Shown here one piece after another: positions 22,425-33,908 of a stretch of 64,000 nt of DNA. The stretch spans positions 474,516,008-474,580,007 of the forward strand of contig NC_081405.1 in NCBI RefSeq assembly GCF_030272615.1. Reading direction: 5' to 3'. The notes beneath the pieces are model-generated. The model saw only the letters and a program-made list of their open reading frames with translations. It had not been told where the DNA came from and made no database searches. The number at the start of each line of letters is the position of its first letter. Within the stretch, counting starts at the first letter, position 1. This DNA comes from Cryptomeria japonica. Taxonomy: Eukaryota > Streptophyta > Pinopsida > Cupressales > Cupressaceae. Made by a program: the position numbers and the translations under genes.

Positions 22425-25262
22425 CTACATCTGCTCATCCTCACCATCAGAAAAGACCTCTATAAGATGTGCCTTGCCTTTCCCAAGGCATCTGTGACCT
22501 GGTTCCCATGGCTCCTTGCATGAGAAACACAATTTCTTCCTCCTTAATCCATTTCGTGATTCATGATCCATCTTAGGAGAAGGTGGTGCATTGGGTAACT
22601 GTGAAGATGAACTCTGAGAAGGTTTAGAACCTTCGGAAGATTTCTTGTTATGTTGAAATGAAGAAAGTGGAGGAGAGGTATCAAGGTCCAATGTAAGTTG
22701 TATGGCATCCTGTAAAGTCTTAGGCTTTAAAGCCCTTACCAAACCTCGGAGTCTCTCATGTAGACCCTCGATGAAAAGCATCACTACTCGTCTGTCAGGC
22801 ATCTCAGAAACCATGACTGCTATGCACTGGAACTCATTAATGTAAGCCTCTACATGTCCTATTTGCTTCAATAGAGCTAAGTCCCTCTAATATAGTTCCA
22901 CATCCTTCCTGTCAAACCTAGCAATCAGTCTCTCTGTAAACTCTGGGTAGGAGTGAACGAGAGCATGGTTCTTAGTGACTAATCCATGTTGCCACCAACC
23001 GTATGCAACTCCCTCTAAGTGTAGGACAGCAAACTGAATGGCTTCATCTTCAAACATAGGTTTCGAAGATAGGTATATGTCCAACTTATGGACCCATGCT
23101 CGTGCACTAATGGAGCCACTGCCATCAAATGTGGATAAGGTAAGCTTATCTGTGGCTTTCTTCAAATCATTATTCCACTGTTGTTTGGGCCATCTATCAT
23201 TATGTCCCCTCCTAGAATCTCTACGTTGCATACAATACTGATGCAAAGGGAAAGCATCTCTGAAGTGTGCAAGAAGTCAAGCCCACTCATCGCTGGCAGC
23301 CATAACTGTATCCTGAAAAGTCACTCCATTTTGTGGATCAGCCAATGGTGGTTCATCTCTAGAAGTGAACCGAGGAAGCATAGGTCTATCGGCTGTCCTA
23401 GTATGTGTCATGTCTCTCCGTGGTGAAATAGATGCACTTCCCAGGGAAGATGGAGTCCTATTGCTGCCACAACTCCCTGGAACTGTAACTAATCTGCTAT
23501 GACTTATGCGCCTACCCCTGTGATTCCCAAATCCATCCTATCCAGTGTGTCCTGTAACCTGTTAATAGCCTGGACAATTCTGTTGGCATTATGTTAACCG
23601 GTATGAGGACATGATGACATTGTATGATTGTCATTGATGTCAATATGCTGAAGAAGAGAGAACCAGTATATGTTAGAACCAGTATAACATTGTGAACCGG
23701 TATATGTGCCAAAGTGAAGCGGTGTGTTTGTTCAAGGTAAACCGGCATGTGGTTATGGGAACCGGTGCATGGAAGCTTTGTATGACTACCGATTGGTAGT
23801 CTCAACTTCAAGGTTTCCGGTTGAAGTGCTTCAAGCCTGTGTGACTCAACCGGTGACTTTGTGTGATGAGTTAGCATTATAACGAAGAACAGATCGTGTT
23901 GCCACGTCAACCTTGTGCGCGTGAAGGATCTTGCATGTAGGAGATTGTTCCTATCTACGTCGGAAATGTGCGAAGTCTGTAAACGGTGAAAACGCGTGAT
24001 GGGTTATCAACCGCCATGAAAGCGGTGGAAAACGAACGATGGAGAACGTCTTGAGATCAGTTCAAGACTGTTGCATTTAATGCAATGTGCTCAACGGTCA
24101 GGATTGAACCGTTTGAATTGCTTAACCTAACAAGTTTAGGGTTTAGGGTTTATGCTACCGACCTATATGTTTCCTATAAGGTCGATGTTGTGTTTCTTTC
24201 TGAGGTTGTTGGCAAAAGTTGTGTGTGTGTATCCAAGTGAAGAGATACGAGATTCTTGCCAAACTAGAGGAGAAGAGTACCTGCAGAGTGTAAGTGCAGA
24301 AGGTGAAGAGGAGCTAAAGCGGATCTGCATTGGCATTGAGTGTTGTTACCAGATTATTGTAATACCTGTTGATCTCTAACCACTTCAACAATTGGGAAAT
24401 CGCTTAACAAGGTAGCTTTAACCGGCTTACTGTAAATCCTTTGACAGGGTGACTCAAAACTATTGAATTCTTGAAATCCTCTAACAAGGTAACCTTTAAC
24501 AGGGTTCAACCCTTAATAGGGTATTCTAGCCATCCCTTAACCGGGTGATCCCTAATAGGATCAGTTCCTAACAGAACCTATTGTATCAGTCTCTAACCGG
24601 ACAAGGCTCCTAACAGAGCGGACTTCTAAAGAGTTCAGAAACAGCTTGTGGGTATTCATCCCCACCGTGGTTTTTCCCAGTTGGGTTTCCACGTGAAAAA
24701 TCTGTGTGTCATGTGTGGTGTTATTCATGTGATGGTTTAAGTGATGTGTGTCTGAAGGTAAATCATGTTAATCTAGCCGTTTATATATTTATGATGATAG
24801 ATTACCTGTTCATGCACTAGGGTGAAATGGAAATAAAAGTATTAGATTGTATGAAAAGATAAGTGTTAACCGGTTTATGCTTGTCTCAATTATTCTGGGC
24901 TTTTGTCGGTTGTACTCTGTTTAAGACCGGTGTTACTGTTTGTCTACCAAAGCGCAGTGTCTGCTGACAAACCGGTTTAGAAATTTGTTTTTGTCTGTAC
25001 TGATTCACCCCCCCTCTTAGTACCGGTTTGGTACTATCCGTTCATCATTGAGATATCAAATTCTTGGTTGCATATCAACCAAGCTTCTCATGATCTCATC
25101 AGGATCGAGTGGATTCTGCCTTTCCTGCCTGGGAAGGCTCCTGTGACCCTCTGGAATATCATCCATAATAGTTTCTACTGGCGGTTCAGTGACCAAGTTC
25201 AAATCCACCCGAGGTCTCCTGCGTGTGTAAAACCTATAGATACCAAATCTGCCCCAATGCAT
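22425..25262 (-). pseudogene. Ty3/gypsy-type gag, split by a solo LTR
   Basis: The order on the minus strand is an N-terminal arginine-rich segment (25262-25059), the inserted solo LTR, then the retrotransposon gag domain in two open pieces (23246-22887 and 22871-22425). Landmarks are AWVHKLDIYL, the VAYGWWQHGL segment, YINEFQCIA and IEGLHERLRG, typical of plant Ty3/gypsy gag. A zinc knuckle CFSCKEPWEPGHRC follows near 22530-22490. In-frame stops lie near 23280 and between the two pieces, so no full-length protein is made. Gag would form the virus-like particle and bind the element RNA. Confidence 0.8.
23581..25058 (+). mobile_element. Copia-type solo LTR, 1478 bp, TSD AATTC
   Basis: AATTC is present at 23576-23580 and 25059-25063. 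The insert starts TGTTGGCATTATG, has CATTGATGTCAA at about 23634, and carries the CCCACCGTGG...GGGTTTCCACGT block at 24661-24694. It ends shortly after CACCCCCCCTCTTAGTACCG. These features are shared with the three minus-strand copia-type LTRs later in the window. It splits the gag gene. The frame at 24152-24379 inside it is not a gene. Confidence 0.85.
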
Positions 25263-25288
25263 AGAATCACTCCGATGACCCTCAAGCT

Positions 25289-25312
25289 GGCAAGATCATC
25301 GCTCTAATGCCA
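25289..25312 (-). other. Primer binding site of the gag-protease element
   Basis: On the minus strand TGGCATTAGAGC follows the 5' LTR end after one base. It matches the common initiator-Met tRNA PBS TGGTATCAGAGC at 10 of 12 positions. Confidence 0.65.
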
Positions 25313-25313
25313 C

Positions 25314-26699
25314 TGAAAAATGCCAACCAAGGATTGGCACAAATCTGATTGGTTTGTCTCAACTGAATCTTTGACCAGCAATATACTTTTTGGGTTTTGA
25401 CAAGGTTCTTTGGTTTTTATGCGTTTTTGAGGTTTTTGAATGATAGAATAAATAATGCAATTTTGGAGATCAATACAGGAACAACTTACAACTACTGACA
25501 TTAAATTTCAGAATGTCTGATTTATTAACAGCAACTAACAAATGCCAATAATAAATGAATTTCAACACTAGCATGCCAAATTGGCCTACCAGGGGTCCAA
25601 TGCCTTGCCTGGAGGGCTTCTTTATTGACTTTATTGAATGAAAATGCTGCTACAGGAGCTTCCAATGTGCACCAACTGCTCCAACATGTTTTATTCTTCT
25701 AAACAATAATTATCAAAAGCAATTGAATAAATATTTGACAATTCTGAAGCCTATTCTAAAATCTTGCTAGGAGAGATCACCAAATTGACCCTATTTTCCC
25801 CACTAAAATGCTGATGTAACTCCAGTATGATGCAACTCTTCCAAACAAACCCTTGACTTCCTTATATGAGCTGCTGACAATGAATTCTGAGCAATAAATT
25901 TGAATTGAAACCCTTCCAATTATTTCTTTGGCACCCACAGGTAAGATGGAATGGTACAGCTTGCTCGTACTCTGCTGAATTGGCTTATTATGACCTGAAA
26001 TGTGCTCAGATCTGTATTTTATGCACTAAAATCATCTTCAGTGGTGCTAACCCTCTGATATGAATCCTTCCAAGGCTGGTTTGAGGCTCCTTAAGGCTGT
26101 CTAGTTGCTGGAAATTCCTTAAATACTGCCCAGAATTGAAAGACAGACCTGGTAATGTCTGCTATTGCTGATGAAACACTGAAGTCGGCCCTCTATTGAC
26201 CAATTTTCAACTTTCTTTGCAATTTGATGGAGTGTAGGGTGATAGGGGCTATGTCCTTCACCATTGATGGGAGGTTTTTGTCTCCCAATACTCTGCAAAT
26301 CCCTGCGTGGATGCTACAGATCTAATTCCAATGTGCTGATAGCAAAAAATTAATATCGAAAAGAATGAGGAACAAGCTCTCACACATTGCTTTTACCTCC
26401 TACCTTTCACATCAACCCTAATCCTTAAGATTCCAAGATTCCTTTGGAATCTTCCTTCTGCAATTGTGGCGTCCAGCATTGAGGGGGGGTTTTACCATGA
26501 TAAAATAACCACATTTTAAAAAACAACTTTTTTCCCTAGAGGTCCATACGATGGTCTTCCTTTATAAAAGCTACTATTTATGGCATAAAGTAACTTATAA
26601 GCTTTATTATAAAATTTTCAAAGAATATAATTTTACCAATGGCAAAATTTAATCAAGTATGAACCTCCGGTGACGACCTAGCAAATTGGGGACATTACA
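25314..26699 (-). repeat. 5' LTR of the gag-protease element
   Basis: 1386 bp, starting TGTAATGTCCCC on the minus strand and ending ATTTTTCA next to the PBS. It is the partner of 19828-21220. Confidence 0.9.
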
Positions 26700-27646
26700 T
26701 TTGTCTTGAACAGATTTAAAAGGCACTTTTAAGTGCATATCTAAAGAAGAGAAGGAGCAGATTTGTGTGGAGTATTGAAAGAAGCTAGATTGAGTACATA
26801 CACCAAAAGAAAAAGTGCCTTATATTTATTGAACTTGTTAAGTATTACAATGGCAACCATTTCTAATTCCTTGAGCCAAGCCTGCTTCAAAACAGACCCA
26901 AACTCTCCCATTTGGAAATATGTTGGAATGGTACAATAGCTTCCAAGTGGTGGAGGTTATGTTTGCATTTGTAGTCACTGTAAAGTTAGATATTCAAGAT
27001 CATAAAGTCAAGTGAAAAACTATTTGCGCAGATCCCTCAACAAGGCATCAAAATTTTGTCCAAGCGCAGATGGTAAAGGCATTCCTAAAGTAGAAGTATA
27101 TTAAAGAGCAAAAAAAAACAGACCAAGCAGTAGGTCATAAATCAAATCATCTTCAGTTAAAAAAAAGAACTTGAGGGATGCTGCCCCCAACGCCACCTTC
27201 TCATTTTCAACCTACAAAGCGCCATCCATTTGTGTCCATACCTAAAGAACAACTTGTGGCCTCTATACATAAAAGATCAGAGGAACCGTTGCAAATTTCA
27301 TTTAAAAAAGAGTGTAAAGAATTGCCAATCAAGAAATAAAAAGATGTGCCTATGCTAATGGATTGTCATTCAATGATGTTCACTCACCATATTAGCAAAC
27401 AATGGTACAATAATTAATGGGGCTCCAAAAGGGTACAAGTGCCCAAGTTTTGAGAAGTTGTGTAGCACCTTATTGGATAAAGAGATGAAATTGGTAGAGA
27501 AATCCTCAAAGCCCATAAAGGATTTGTAGTTTGAAATTGGAGTGTCCATCGTTTTTGGTGGATGGAAAGATGCAAATAATACACCCATTGATCTGTTGGT
27601 GTTGGAAATAAGCCACACCCGGACCGACGATGGACTAGTCCAAGAG

Positions 27647-27717
27647 GGGCTAGTAGCTCAGTGGTAGAGCACTCCAGCAGCGGATGGAAGGTCCTAGGTT
27701 CGAGTCCTAGCTGGTTC
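27647..27717 (+). other. tRNA-like sequence in TRIM LTR 1
   Basis: It has a box A-like TAGCTCAGTGG (27654-27664) and box B-like GGTTCGAGTCC (27697-27707). The T arm CTAGG/CCTAG with a TTCGAGT loop and the D arm GCTC/GAGC are perfect. GGGCTAG and CTGGTTC can pair as a wobble-rich 7-bp acceptor stem. The anticodon arm is weak with an 8-nt loop. This is a tRNA-derived or tRNA-mimicking Pol III promoter module inside an LTR, not a functional tRNA gene. Confidence 0.75.
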
Positions 27718-27845
27718 ATGTCTCAACATGGTATCAGAGCCAGGTCCAGGCTAGGAGCCCCAAGCACACAAGAGGTGTGGCTAAAGGGGGGGTGTTGGTG
27801 TTGGAAATAAGCCACACCCGAACCGACGATGGACTGATCCAAGAG

Positions 27846-27916
27846 GGGCCAATAGCTCAGTGGTAGAGCACTCCAGCAGCGGATGGAAGGTCCTAGGTTC
27901 GAGTCCTAGCTGGTTC
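27846..27916 (+). other. tRNA-like sequence in TRIM LTR 2
   Basis: This is the second copy of the module, with the same boxes A and B and the same T arm. Two changes fall in the 5' acceptor strand (CCAA instead of TAGT context). From box A to the LTR end it is identical to LTR 1. Confidence 0.75.
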
Positions 27917-29394
27917 ATGTCTCAACATGATCAATGTTATTGAAATGTCCCCTAAAAGGGCAATGTTTTTGAGAGGAGTGGACTGTGAAGGATAGGCAAG
28001 GGATGGTACATATATTTCTAACAATCTTTGTCAAGTCATTGAGGACGTGGGCCCTCAAAATGTTGTGCAAGTTATAATAGACAATGCCAAAAATTGTAGG
28101 GCTGTTGTGTTACGGTTGAGGAGCGTCATTCACAAATTTCTTCGACACCTTATGATGTCCACTCCCTCAAACTAATGCTACAAAAAATTGGCACCAAAAT
28201 TGATTTAATCAAACAGGTGTGTGTTGAGGTTGAAGACACCCAAATGTTCGTTGACACAAGCATATTTAGAACATTCTCAAAATTGGAGCTGCTAAAGGTA
28301 AGTTAAATAATAAATATGTTTCACTTTAGTAAACTTTTAATTTTTGTTAAAAAAAAAAAAAAAATGATTTTCAAACTAGTAGTTGAGACTCATTTTGCCT
28401 CCAACATAAATGTGTTGAGACAACTTGTGAAGGTCCGTGAGGCACTTTCTAACATGTCATCAGCCCAAATTGGTCCATATGGAAGCAATCTAGCACTAGA
28501 AGGGCAGAAAAGGTTAAGAAATTGATCCTAGGTGACATTTGGTGGGATCGTGTTGAGTATCTCCTTAGTTTCACTAAGTTCATATTAAGCATGATCCATT
28601 ATACCGACAAGGATAGGCCTTGTTTGGGTGAGGTATATGATGGCATTGACACAATGATTAGAAAGATGAAAGTCATCATAAATGCAAAAGAGCAAGATCC
28701 TAAAAAAGAAAATTCTTCAAAGAACTACACAAAATCATTGTAGAGAGATGGAATAAAATGACCACTCTATTGCATCTTTTGAACTTTGCATTAAATCCCA
28801 TATATTATAATTCTCAGCTCCTTTATGTGACATCAAGAGTTGCCCCATATAGAGATGTTGAAATTGCTCAAGGGTACAAGGTAGCACTTCATGACTCTTC
28901 ATTGATCGTGACATGCAGGATGCAATGAGGGCTGAGTTCATGGGTTTTGCATGCTCCAACAATTCTAGTCTTAATGCTCTTCATGAGATGCTCATAGTTG
29001 GTGGTACTTCCATGGCCAATCATAGACGCACCTAAAACCTCTTGCAATCAAAATTTTATATACATAATCTTATAAGTTTTATTTATATTTTTTTTATAAT
29101 TTAAATTTTAAAATTTTGTAACTTTGAACTCTAATTTTGTTTTAATAGGTTGCTAGTTCATTTGCATCTAAAAGGAATTGGAGCACGTACTCCATCCGCT
29201 CGATAAAGTGCAATAGACTACACTCCAAAAAGATAAGAGGACTGGTGTTTGTGCATGCAAACTTGCCGCTCCTTACACACAAACAATGTGGCTACAAAGA
29301 AGGAGGCACAAGCAAGTGGGATATTGAGCCAGAGCATATTACTCGGATGCTTCCACTGCCCACTTTGTTGCACTTGATGTTGACAATGACCATA

Positions 29395-29560
29395 AGCCAA
29401 CTAGCAAACATAAGAGTGCTAATGCTAGTGCTAGTGTCAATGCCAATGCTAGTGGCATAATTTGTGGTTCTTTGTGACAATGAGCCAACTAGCAAACATA
29501 AGAGTGCTAGTGCTAGTGCTAGTGTCAATGCCAATGCTAGTGGGGCATTATTTGTGGTTC
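29395..29560 (+). repeat. Imperfect tandem duplication of about 90 bp in the hAT 3' end
   Basis: AGCCAACTAGCAAACATAAG followed by a GCTAGTGCTAGTG run and GTCAATGCCAATGCTAGTGG occurs twice in tandem. In one frame it encodes a Ser/Ala-rich run (SASASASVNANASG). It probably arose by slippage within the decaying transposase gene. Confidence 0.75.
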
Positions 29561-30117
29561 TTCTAATTTACCACTACATACATCATCTAATATGGATGGT
29601 GATGATGATATTTTTGACGACCCATATGAATTTAAGCAATGATGGCTGATTGTTGACACTTGACATTATTATTTTTTAACTTTAATATATGTCATGACAT
29701 TCAAGTTTGACTAATATTTGACTATTAATATGGTGGCATGTTTTGCTATGTTACTTGACGATTTATGGTGGTGTATTTTGAACTTAATTACTACTGCAAA
29801 TATGTATATATTTATAATTTTTATATTATTTGTATGGACAAACCCAAAACAAACCCTTGAACCCGAACCCAAACCATTAACTTAGGCCATATGCTCTATC
29901 TAGTTTTACCCTTACCTTGTAGATCCAAAGTATAACAAGGAGGCAAAAGAAAAACACAATAAAGGAGAAAACAACAAGAATGTAGTGTCCCCTTTTGGTG
30001 ATTGCCCTAAAATCAAAAATTCCATTAAAATAAGAATTGTAAGATAGTTATAGGTACAGCTTTACCATTTAAAATGCCTTTAAAATAAACCCTGATTTAA
30101 GTCCTACAACCATATTA

Positions 30118-30121
<4 letters not shown>

Positions 30122-30158
<37 letters not shown>
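30122..30158. repeat. (AT)n microsatellite
   Basis: About 18 uninterrupted AT dinucleotides inside the solo LTR. Confidence 0.95.
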
Positions 30159-30161
<3 letters not shown>

Positions 30162-30259
30162 CATAAATCTCAATTATTTCCATTAGGGTTAGTAATCACA
30201 CATATAAGTACAAATACATATAATTATCAAATTTCATTAGAGTTTGAATGAAGAAGAGT

Positions 30260-30770
30260 GATAGGATTGGCTCAAAGCAATCTTCACACTAAGCCCAAGA
30301 GTGGACACTCACCCTCTTGGCCCCAAGTGGCAGGCACATTGGACATCCAGCATGGGGTGGTCTCCTAGTGGGATGCTTGTATCTGCAGTCCCTATCCATG
30401 CTCCCTTATTCATCCCCTTATGACTAAGAGCATGATAGGTTGGCCCGAAGCAATCCTCACAATAAGCCCAAGAGCGGACAATCACCCTCTTGGCCCCAAG
30501 TGGCAGGTACATTGGACATCCAGCATATGGTAGTCTACCTAGTGGGGTGCTTGTATCTGCACTACCTATTCATATCTCCTTCATCATCTTCCAAAAATCA
30601 ACCATTGTAAATGTTGGAAATGAAATCACAAAAGGGTGCCCCTAAATCCTCCTATCCAAGCCCAAGAGCGGCCACTCACCCTCTTGGCCCTAGGTGGTAG
30701 GCACATTGGACATCCATCATGGGGTGGTCTACTTAGATGGCGATCTCGTATCTACTCCTCTCTCTTGCAT
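30260..30770 (+). repeat. Three tandem units of about 184 bp
   Basis: Units share AAGCCCAAGAG-GGACACTCACC, CTCTTGGCCCCAAGTGGCAG, CACATTGGACATCCAGCAT and a GGTGGTCT-CTAGTGGG block. Comparable positions fall at 30291, 30473 and 30659. The third unit is the most diverged. Confidence 0.9.
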
Positions 30771-31244
30771 TTCCTTCCATTCCTTATATGATTGTTTATT
30801 TGATTGATTAGCATTTCACGTCATTAACAATACCAAACACATAAGAAATGATATGTTAGACAATATCTTCATCATACATACACTAAGCATGCATCTCATG
30901 CATACCAAATTCTTGTTAAAGCATAGGTCTGCTGTTTATATCAATCTGATCTGCTTCTTATACTCAGATATATGTGTATGAGAATCCTCTCCTATTTGTT
31001 CATTTTATTCTTTTGTATTATGTATTCAGAATCAGACTTGATGATTTCTTATTCCCTGTACTCATACCATATTTTCACAAATGTACTTACTAATTCCAGG
31101 CTGATGTAAATAACTCGGATGTCTGCTATAATTTAATTATTTTCTGCCACTAATAAATTCTGAACTTAATTCCTTTTTGCACTTCTCCCCTGCCCCCCTT
31201 ATCCTTCCACTTTATGTCTTTAAATACCTTCTTCATGCCTCTTC

Positions 31245-31545
31245 GCAAGAGAGGTGTTTCTTCACAAAGGTCAGCCTCAAAACAATATAGTTTTCATTTA
31301 TTTTAAAACACCAAACAGGTCGGCCCCTATATATATTTAATTTTATTCCTGATTTCTTAAGAGGGGTGATTCCTCAAGAAGACGGCCATAATACAAGGTG
31401 GTAATTTCTTTTTGAATTGCCATAAATTGTAGGTCAGTTAGTAAATGGAAAAATTATTGATTTATTTAATTTTTAAATTCTTAAAAGTGGCAATCCACAT
31501 GAGGAGAGTCGACCTAAGGAAGATGGAGATTCTTTGAAGGGTTCG
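31245..31545 (+). repeat. Degenerate GTCGGCC-type repeats
   Basis: Three imperfect copies of an AAGAGRGGTGWTTCYTCA...AAGGTCGGCC pattern occur at about 31247, 31361 and 31482. The pattern is related to AAGAGGTCGGCCTCTTGG at about 9745 on the minus strand of copy A. Confidence 0.5.
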
Positions 31546-31718
31546 GCCCCAACAAAACCCAATCATACATTATTTATTTTCACCCATATAATAGGCAAGA
31601 CTTTAGGTGTAATATCAGTGCCAGGTAATCCTAAATGACATGAAGTTGTCCATCATATAAATCTGCAAACTTATCAAAAGCTGTGATCTCATACACTGCC
31701 AGGGTACATGACAAAGAA

Positions 31719-33908
31719 GCCACCCTTAACAATAAACATACGCATATAGCAAGTAAGGTTCTTTTGACTCAAACATATAACTCAAACTAAACGCACAATT
31801 GAAGGTGTGTCTCTCTTCCATTCTTCACCAGTTTGTTTCTCTCTCTGCTCAGTCACGCTTTCCTTCCTTTCTTCTATTACGAGCAATCAACCCGGAACCG
31901 ATGGAGCCCAGAACTTGGTTCAAGGATTCAATGAAATTATGGTTGCAAGTTTGGTATGTCTCTCCACTAAAAGGAATCGATACAACACCAATGACGGGGT
32001 TAATTGTCAAGTGCCTGAATACATCTTCACAGAAATCACTACTATCCACCATCCTTCTCAAAATAATTCAAAGCTTCCTCTTCTTCCAAGTGATCATATC
32101 TAGTGCAGTTTGATGGGATCATATTCCTACCACATTCAGGTTTTCTTAAATCCTTCCTTCAAGATTATTTAACATTTGTTACATAAGGGTCAGTTCACTA
32201 AAAACTTAAGTGCGTAAAAGATAATTAATTTCTCAAGAACGGAATATGAAAATACAGAGAAATTACAAAGAGGAGTATGGATGCATCGTGCAACTTTATG
32301 CAATAACTGAATTGTAATAGGAAATGTAATATAGAAGTGTAAGTTCAAAAAGACTTGACAACAAATGCCAAAAATAAAATAGCCAAAAATATCCACCAAT
32401 TTAGCCACCTATTATAAATTTTTCCCCACAAACGAAGCAGCAAGGTAACAAATGCATGATGAATAAATTCTTTAACCAGGAACAGCTGTATTTGAGTCAT
32501 GAATCTCAAAACCTCAAATCATACCAAGGATGCAAATTTATTTTTTAATGAACTTTGGCATAGCTGGCAATAATACTTTTATGCATTACTCAATATGAAT
32601 AAAATTTATTTCAGTCTTAAAAATATCCACCAAAAAATATAAATATGAGCTCCTTAGTATATTTTAAGAACCCCTAAGTTTTTATTTTATTGCTTGACCA
32701 TTTCAAATTTATATCCATGTTCAAACCAGGTGAAGAGATCTTAGAAGATAAGCACTGAAAAAATAGGGCGAGCAAGAAAATATAACTTCAAAGTAACTTG
32801 CAAAACAGGAACAATGGAAGGGCATTGTCCACATGCGCAAGGATAGATAAACAGATAAAATTTTATGGCAGAAAAAAGATATAATATAATATATTGCCAT
32901 TTATATTTGATCTAACTGGTAGTAAGCAGCAGCTATCACCAATGGCCATAAATTTAATGTCTACCAGTATAGCTAGCATATATAATTTACTGCAAGGTAG
33001 TTTACCTGGAAAAGGGGGTTGAAAGCACCAAATAGCCGTTAACATTTGTATCATATCAATTTCTAATCTCTATCCCCATGGAGAAATAAAATTTAAGATA
33101 CCAAACACAATATGTGCATTCAAACCACACATTTAACTGTTTCCTAAATTTGAAATACAGAAAGTAAAATGAATCTCCTTAAACTCAATAGTACTGGACT
33201 CCCATTAAGATTTTAATTCTTCACCATACATGTATGACACATACAAATGCTTCTCTTTGCTGTACATCAAAGTTGGAAACTGATTATATGAAGCTCTTCT
33301 AGCTTTAATTTTTTCTCACAAAAGTTGCCTCATTTTCGTTTTTAACAATTACTATGCAAAAGATACCATAATATTGTTCATGGTGGGTGTGGACTCAAGA
33401 GAAACCATAAAGTTATCTTCTTGTAACAATGAATGCAAGTTCCAGCACATGTGAATCAAGTTCGATCAAAGTAAAATATTTATTTATTCATCCACAAAAA
33501 TGGCAAAAGTCACTTAATGCAGGCTTCAGCCATGAACTGATAAGGTACCTTACATGGAAAATGGGCAAAGATGGATAAAACAAAAGTCTTTGATAGCAGG
33601 ATTGAAGAACACAATACAATAACATCATTATTTTCTACTCTTATTTCTTTTTCAGCTTCACAACATTTGCAATCAGAAGTGAAGCACTGAAGAGTGGAAA
33701 GAATAGAAGAGACTAAGAAGGCCAGCATCTGGAGACAGAGTCTCCATGAGTTCAACATAACAAAATAAAACAAGCCATGTACGCTTTGCATTTAGAGTGA
33801 CTGGCTCCAGGGCAAATGCTTGAATGCTCCAACTACTAATTCAGCTTAGGAATCAATAAAAATTACCTGTATGCCTTGAGAAGGATAAAGAAAAGCTCTA
33901 AAGCATGA
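31719..33908. other. RFNR downstream region, no gene seen
   Basis: An AT-rich tract lies between the solo LTR and the RFNR stop codon. Part of it is presumably RFNR 3' UTR. AATAAA-like polyadenylation signals on the minus strand occur at about 33478-33490, some 420 bp after the stop. Overlapping open frames at 31799-32113 on both strands and at 33510-33791 show no domain. Confidence 0.4.

Larger units (their letters stand above)
19828..26699 (-). mobile_element. Complete gag-protease LTR element lacking polymerase (TR-GAG-like)
   Basis: TTTGT is duplicated exactly at 19823-19827 and 26700-26704. Two long direct LTRs (19828-21220 and 25314-26699) flank a 4.1-kb interior. The minus strand reads 5' LTR starting TGTAATGTCCCC at 26699, a PBS resembling the initiator-Met type, gag, a short protease-like region and a polypurine tract immediately before the 3' LTR. 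There is no reverse transcriptase, RNase H or integrase sequence, so mobility would need enzymes in trans. About 1.48 kb of the interior is a later solo LTR, leaving an original interior of about 2.6 kb. Confidence 0.9.
27594..27927 (+). mobile_element. TRIM: complete 334-bp miniature LTR element, TSD TGATC
   Basis: TGATC is duplicated at 27589-27593 and 27928-27932. Two 135-bp LTRs (27594-27728 and 27793-27927) start TGTTGGTGTTGG and end GTCTCAACA. They differ at five positions by my reading, all transitions in the first half. The 64-bp interior starts with the PBS TGGTATCAGAGCC (27729-27741) directly at the LTR end and closes with the polypurine tract AAAGGGGGGG (27783-27792). There is no coding capacity. 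It interrupts the hAT gene. Each LTR contains a tRNA-like sequence, annotated separately. Confidence 0.95.
26840..29645 (+). pseudogene. hAT-family transposase, decayed and split by a TRIM
   Basis: Conceptual fragments in several frames follow a plant hAT (DUF659) transposase in order. A BED-type zinc finger comes first (SPIWKYV, LPSGGGYVCICSHC; about 26895-27020). The DUF659 part begins LLDKEMKLVEKS and then VSIVFGGWKDANNTPLI just before the TRIM, resuming NVIEMSP, FLRGVDCEG, VVQVIIDNAKNCRA after it. The catalytic-core region includes VETHFASNINVLRQLV and ILGDIWWDRVEYLLSF (28380-28740). A C-terminal region with ASKRNWSTYS at about 29155 belongs to the dimerisation domain. Many stops and frameshifts show it is long dead. 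Terminal inverted repeats were not identified. Confidence 0.8.
29981..31713 (+). mobile_element. Solo LTR, 1733 bp, TSD AAGAA, with internal repeat arrays
   Basis: AAGAA stands at 29976-29980 and 31714-31718. The insert starts TGTAGTGTCCCC, close to the TGTAATGTCCCC starts of the LTRs at 970 and 26699, and ends GTACATGACA. It contains an AT microsatellite, a three-unit array of about 184-bp units and a set of GTCGGCC-type repeats. There is no coding sequence and no second LTR. Confidence 0.75.

Noticed and set aside
27647..27717. Functional tRNA gene
   Set aside because: It lies inside both LTRs of a TRIM, has a weak anticodon arm with an 8-nt loop and a wobble-rich acceptor stem, and lacks a separate flanking context.
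27414..27719. A 101-codon minus-strand open frame across the TRIM
   Set aside because: It is the antisense of the TRIM LTR and its tRNA-like module, running into hAT remnants. Frames of this kind arise wherever this repeat occurs and do not indicate a gene.
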